A DNA stretch of 7,665 nucleotides from an uncultured Pirellula sp. (GTDB lineage Bacteria; Planctomycetota; Planctomycetia; Pirellulales; Pirellulaceae), in assembly GCA_903892365.1 (NCBI GenBank), contig CAITIF010000685.1:1-7665 (forward strand), read 5' to 3'. Shown one piece after another: positions 4,068-7,665 of this stretch. A program made the translations under genes and the position numbers. Below the pieces are notes generated by a model. The model did no database searches and was not told the DNA's origin. It saw nothing but the letters and a program-made list of their open reading frames with translations. The number at the start of each line of letters is the position of its first letter. Positions within the stretch are counted from its first letter, which is position 1.

Positions 4068-6975
4068 CGGGCAACCGGATTCTCTCGGACTCGCGGCAGT
4101 CAAGTCCGCAACCGAACTAGGTATCGCAAGCGACTTGGCAATGGAAGCGGCGTACGGCTTTCTGTTGCAAGGGGATCTTGATGAGAAGCAAGCGAACAAG
4201 ATTGCCAATGAACTGTTGGCTGACCCCATCGCGCAGAAATGCGTGACGGCAATCGTTGGGCAACCAGCACTGAACGCTCCGCGATCGTTCTCAGCCACCG
4301 ACTGCACCTTGATCTATTCGATGCCCAAAGCTGGGGTCATGGACCCTGTTGCGCAGAGCACGTTGAACATGCTGCTTGGACTAAAGTATCCGGTGGAAGA
4401 GGTACGAACCTTCCGCAAATACTGGGTTCGAAGCGCACAAGGTGCTCCTGAAAAATCCGTGGTTCAGCGGCTATGCCAAAAGATTCTCGCTAACGACTCG
4501 ATCGAACAAGTGAATGTCGGGCCGCTTCAAATGGAGCAGCTCGCGGTCGGTGCTCCTTACCAATTTCAATTGGTGATGGTTCCCATTTGCGATCTCGATG
4601 AAGACGCGTTGATGGTTCTCAGCAAGACCGGACAGCTTTATCTTTCCCTTGCTGAAATGCGAACCGTCCAAGATCATTTTCGCGAACAAGGTCGCGAGCC
4701 CACCGATATCGAGCTGGAAACGATCGCGCAGACCTGGAGCGAACATTGCAGCCATAAAACGCTGGGCGGAAAAATCGAATACCACGATGAAAATGGCACT
4801 CGCCACTTCAAGAGCATGCTCAAGGAAACCATCTTTGCAGCCACGGTGAAGATTCGTGAAATGCTTGGGGCCGATGATTGGTGCGTCAGCGTTTTCAAGG
4901 ACAATGCCGGAGTCGTCCAGTTCGATGATGAAGACCATGTCGTCTTCAAAGTCGAAACCCATAATCATCCCTCGGCCATCGAGCCTTATGGTGGTGCCAA
5001 CACCGGCCTCGGCGGGGTGATTCGCGATCCTCTCGGCACGGGCTTGGGGGCAAAGCCAGTTTGCAGCACAGATGTCTTTTGCTTCGCCTCTCCGAATTAT
5101 CCACCGAACGATCTTCCCCCAGGTGTACTCCACCCACGACGCGTGATGTCCGGCGTTGTCTCCGGGGTGCGCGACTACGGTAATCGAATGGGGATTCCCA
5201 CCGTCAATGGAGCCGTCTACTTCGACGACCGATACCTGGGCAACCCCTTGGTTTATTGCGGAAACGTGGGCATCCTTCCCAAAGACAAAGTGGAAAAGAA
5301 CGCTAATCCTGGCGATCTGATTGTCGCAATCGGTGGAAGAACCGGTCGCGACGGCATTCACGGAGCTACCTTCAGCAGCGTCGAACTGACCCACGAAAGC
5401 GAAGCCATCTCCGGCGGATCCGTTCAAATCGGAAACGCGATCACGGAGAAAATGGTTCTGGATGTTCTCTTGCAAGCGCGTGACCAAGGACTCTACTCCG
5501 CTGTCACCGACTGTGGTGCTGGCGGCTTCAGCAGCGCGGTCGGTGAAATGGGGGAATCCATCGGGGCCGAAGTTTGGCTCGATCAAGCTCCTCTCAAATA
5601 CGATGGCCTGAACTACACCGAAATTTGGATCAGCGAAGCGCAAGAACGGATGGTCATGGCCGTGCCACCTGACAAGCTGGATCGATTGAAGGCTCTGTGC
5701 AACGGTGAAGATGTTGAAGTGGCTGTCTTGGGCAAGTTCACTCCGACTGGATTGCTGCGGCTGATGTACCAAGGAATCGAAGTCGGTTGTGTCAGCATGG
5801 AATTTTTGCATCAAGGTCGACCACCTGTGGTTCGACAAGCAGTCTACAAACCAACACCAGAGACCACTTGCGAGCTCGGAAAACTGGATCGAGCCGCCAT
5901 CGAAGGGACGCTTCTCAAGATCTTGGCCCACCCAACGGTTGCCAGCAAACACTGGGTCATCCGACAGTACGATCACGAGGTGCAGGCAGGCAGCGTTGTG
6001 AAACCCCTCGTGGGCCCGTCGACGAACGGACCAAGCGACGCCGCTGTCGTTCGGCCTAAACTGAGAAGCAACCGAGGGCTTGTTCTGTCCTGCGGCATGA
6101 ATCCACGCTTGGGAGATTACGATCCGTACCATATGGCCACCTCCGCCATCGACGAAGCCGTTCGAAACGCCGTCTGCGTAGGAGCCGACCCGAAACGGAT
6201 CGCCATCTTGGACAATTTCTGCTGGGGCAATACTGAAAAACCAGAAACGCTGGGAACTCTGGTTCGCGCCTCGATCGGTTGCCATGACTTAGCGGTCGAG
6301 TGGAAGACTCCGTTCATCAGCGGCAAAGATAGCTTGAACAATGAGTTTACCTGGTTTAATGCAGACGGTGGGAAACAAACGATCGCCATCCCATGCTCTT
6401 TGCTGATTAGTGCTATGGGACAAATCGATGATTGTTCCAAAGCGATCACCATGGACCTAAAGCGTCCAGGCAACCTCATCTATTTGGTAGGAGTGACACG
6501 CGATGAATTGGCCGGATCCTATGCCGCCATGGTGCTCGGGAAAACCGGCGGGACAATCCCTAAGGTGGATGCTCCACTCGCAATGCGAAGCTATCAAGCG
6601 CTTCACCAAGCCATCCAAAATCGCCAAGTCGTGTCATGTCATGATTTGAGCGAAGGTGGCCTAGCCGTTTCGCTATCGGAAATGGCATTCGCAGGGGAAT
6701 TGGGTGCCTCGATCGACATTTCCAGCATGCGTCAAGCAAGCTTTATCAATATCGAGGTCGCTCTGTTTTCAGAATCGAACAGCCGAATCCTTTGCGAAGT
6801 CAACGCAAAAGATGCGACCGCCTTCGAACGGACCATGCAAGGCTTGCCATGCTTTAAGCTTGGCGAAGTTGCAACACACGACCGAGTTGCGGTTCAATGT
6901 GATGGCGAAACCATTCTCGATATGACATGGGCATCGCTTCGAGATACTTGGCTCGCCCCGTTGGATTGGGAGTAA
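4033..6975 (+). CDS. purL: Phosphoribosylformylglycinamidine synthase, PurL, with two N-terminal PurS-like segments
   Basis: PurL converts FGAR, ATP and ammonia (from glutamine via PurQ) to FGAM in purine synthesis. The 980-residue product appears to hold two PurS-like repeats. The first is about 1-76 (LWQVDIHPANGQPD ... ANELLADPIAQKC); the second is about 91-163 (LIYSMPKAGVMDP ... CQKILANDSIEQVNVG). The synthase core follows: TWSEHCSHKT (234-243), FKVETHNHPSAIEPYGGANTG (305-325), RRVMSGVVSGVRDYGNRMGIPTVNGAV (about 369-395), DCGAGGFSSAVGEMGE, then the second half with GMNPRLGDYDPY and SCHDLSEGGLAVSLSEMAFAGE. The family's small form has about 740 residues with separate PurS; the large form has about 1300 with a C-terminal glutaminase. 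Here the glutaminase is absent. I chose GTG 4033 because family similarity starts at RLWQVDI. The ATG at 3943 would add 30 residues unlike PurL and a 125-base overlap. GGGA (4019-4022) lies ten bases upstream. Coupling to tyrA translation is likely. Confidence 0.95.
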   Translation: MRLWQVDIHPANGQPDSLGLAAVKSATELGIASDLAMEAAYGFLLQGDLDEKQANKIANELLADPIAQKCVTAIVGQPALNAPRSFSATDCTLIYSMPKAGVMDPVAQSTLNMLLGLKYPVEEVRTFRKYWVRSAQGAPEKSVVQRLCQKILANDSIEQVNVGPLQMEQLAVGAPYQFQLVMVPICDLDEDALMVLSKTGQLYLSLAEMRTVQDHFREQGREPTDIELETIAQTWSEHCSHKTLGGKIEYHDENGTRHFKSMLKETIFAATVKIREMLGADDWCVSVFKDNAGVVQFDDEDHVVFKVETHNHPSAIEPYGGANTGLGGVIRDPLGTGLGAKPVCSTDVFCFASPNYPPNDLPPGVLHPRRVMSGVVSGVRDYGNRMGIPTVNGAVYFDDRYLGNPLVYCGNVGILPKDKVEKNANPGDLIVAIGGRTGRDGIHGATFSSVELTHESEAISGGSVQIGNAITEKMVLDVLLQARDQGLYSAVTDCGAGGFSSAVGEMGESIGAEVWLDQAPLKYDGLNYTEIWISEAQERMVMAVPPDKLDRLKALCNGEDVEVAVLGKFTPTGLLRLMYQGIEVGCVSMEFLHQGRPPVVRQAVYKPTPETTCELGKLDRAAIEGTLLKILAHPTVASKHWVIRQYDHEVQAGSVVKPLVGPSTNGPSDAAVVRPKLRSNRGLVLSCGMNPRLGDYDPYHMATSAIDEAVRNAVCVGADPKRIAILDNFCWGNTEKPETLGTLVRASIGCHDLAVEWKTPFISGKDSLNNEFTWFNADGGKQTIAIPCSLLISAMGQIDDCSKAITMDLKRPGNLIYLVGVTRDELAGSYAAMVLGKTGGTIPKVDAPLAMRSYQALHQAIQNRQVVSCHDLSEGGLAVSLSEMAFAGELGASIDISSMRQASFINIEVALFSESNSRILCEVNAKDATAFERTMQGLPCFKLGEVATHDRVAVQCDGETILDMTWASLRDTWLAPLDWE

Positions 6976-6996
6976 AAGACAACACAAAGGTACACT

Positions 6997-7512
6997 ATGA
7001 CGACCCCTGCCCCCAATCACTCGCAACCCCTTGAGGCTGTCGCGGTATCGATGACTCCGCTTCAGCGGTTCGATGAATATCTGCAATCCAAAGGGCTCCG
7101 AAATACCGAGCAACGCAAGTTCTTGATCGAACAAGTTTTCAATCGGCACGAACATTTTGATGCCGATCAACTGATCGATCAACTGCCTGCCAAAGGCCAG
7201 GCGAACTACGTCTCTCGCCCAACCGTGTATCGAACTCTGCGAGAATTTGTTGACGCGGGACTACTCAATCGGTTTGAATTGGACGGACGCAGCGTTTACG
7301 AACACGATTATGGCTACCCGGAACACGACCATCTTTATTGCACCAAATGCAGAAAGCTGATCGAGTTTACGAGCGAGGAAATATTGCAGCTTCGCGAGAC
7401 TGTCGCCAAGCGGCATCGGTTCCGAGTGCGAGATCACCGGTTTATCATTCATGGCGTTTGCGATGAGTGCACCAAACTCCGAAACCGTGACCGAAAACAA
7501 GATCGCGTCTGA
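6997..7512 (+). CDS. fur: Fur-family metal-responsive transcriptional regulator
   Basis: This is a DNA-binding repressor family that senses iron, zinc, manganese or peroxide. The 171-residue product has the winged-helix domain LRNTEQRKFLIEQVF (34-48), HEHFDADQL (51-59) and the recognition region SRPTVYRTLREFVDAGLL (73-90). The metal-binding dimerisation domain has HDHLYCTKCRKLIEF (110-124) with C115/C118, and a second pair CDEC (155-158). Two CxxC pairs are the structural zinc site of many Fur-type proteins. The HDHLxCxxC...IEF pattern favours Fur over Zur, but the sensed metal cannot be fixed from sequence alone. The N-terminus is about 15-18 residues longer than usual; Met19 is an alternative start. 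AAAGG (6986-6990) lies six bases before the ATG. The 21-base gap after purL suggests shared transcription. No Fur-box-like operator was recognised. Confidence 0.9.
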   Translation: MTTPAPNHSQPLEAVAVSMTPLQRFDEYLQSKGLRNTEQRKFLIEQVFNRHEHFDADQLIDQLPAKGQANYVSRPTVYRTLREFVDAGLLNRFELDGRSVYEHDYGYPEHDHLYCTKCRKLIEFTSEEILQLRETVAKRHRFRVRDHRFIIHGVCDECTKLRNRDRKQDRV

Positions 7513-7521
7513 TCGGGCTAC

Positions 7522-7665
7522 TTAGCACTTGGCCGTTTTGCGTTTCTTTCCAATCGAGCCACGTTGCCGAACCTTTTCAATGTATTCGGGTGAATAAGGG
7601 GTCTTGCAATCGTTATCTCCCAGGTCTGCCTTAACTGGCCCGATCGTCTTTCCCACCTTGATTGC
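7522..7665 (-). CDS. C-terminal end of an unrecognised protein
   Basis: An open minus-strand frame enters from the right edge and runs 47 codons to a TAA at 7524-7522, nine bases from the end of the convergent fur gene. The visible part contains IKVGKTIGPVKADLGDNDCK, then PYSPEYIEKVRQRG, and finishes with the strongly basic tail KKRKTAKC. I do not recognise the family. A 48-codon stop-free run at an edge could arise by chance, but the snug convergent fit with fur and the lack of any better use of this sequence favour a real gene end. Confidence 0.5.
   Translation of the reverse strand, partial: AIKVGKTIGPVKADLGDNDCKTPYSPEYIEKVRQRGSIGKKRKTAKC

Noticed and set aside
4471..6285. A 604-codon open frame on the minus strand opposite purL
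   Set aside because: It lies wholly antisense to the conserved PurL core, shows no recognisable domain, and is explained by codon bias of purL on the other strand.

Overview
The window reads as a chromosomal, mostly housekeeping segment of a planctomycete, most likely a Rhodopirellula-like member of the Pirellulaceae. Three things point there. The truncated secreted SGNH/GDSL protein at the left edge has the N-terminus typical of the large PVC-type heme-binding proteins of that phylum. Shine-Dalgarno signals are weak or absent before several genes. The base composition looks like moderate GC. This assignment is inference from protein character and memory, not from a database search.

Layout. 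The left part is on the minus strand: pyrH (UMP kinase, 1949->1164), frr (ribosome recycling factor, 1070->510), a hairpin terminator (442-469), then the start of the secreted GDSL/heme-type gene (365->1, cut by the window edge). From 2174 onward the main genes are on the plus strand: fabI (enoyl-ACP reductase, 2174-2998), a hairpin (3117-3144), then a compact tyrA-purL-fur run (3213-7512). In that run purL starts inside the 3' end of tyrA, and fur follows purL by 21 bases. At the right edge the C-terminal 47 codons of an unrecognised minus-strand protein converge on fur.

How the genes fit together. pyrH-frr is the tail of the widespread rpsB-tsf-pyrH-frr arrangement, but here pyrH stands next to a divergent fabI, so it must have its own promoter in the 224-base pyrH/fabI intergenic region. 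tyrA (tyrosine synthesis), purL (step 4 of de novo purine synthesis) and a Fur-family metal regulator are functionally unrelated but probably co-transcribed. PurL is an unusual middle-sized form of about 980 residues. Two PurS-like segments precede the synthase core and there is no C-terminal glutaminase, so a separate PurQ must be encoded elsewhere.

I found no mobile element, CRISPR array, tRNA/rRNA gene or defence system. The items most worth a second look are small. Perfect or near-perfect short tandem duplications sit at three gene edges: 18 bp upstream of pyrH carrying a TTGTCA box, 12 bp duplicating the fabI stop, and 13 bp x3 over the frr stop. There is also a 10-bp perfect hairpin inside tyrA, a C-rich leader before the secreted gene, and the tandem PurS arrangement.
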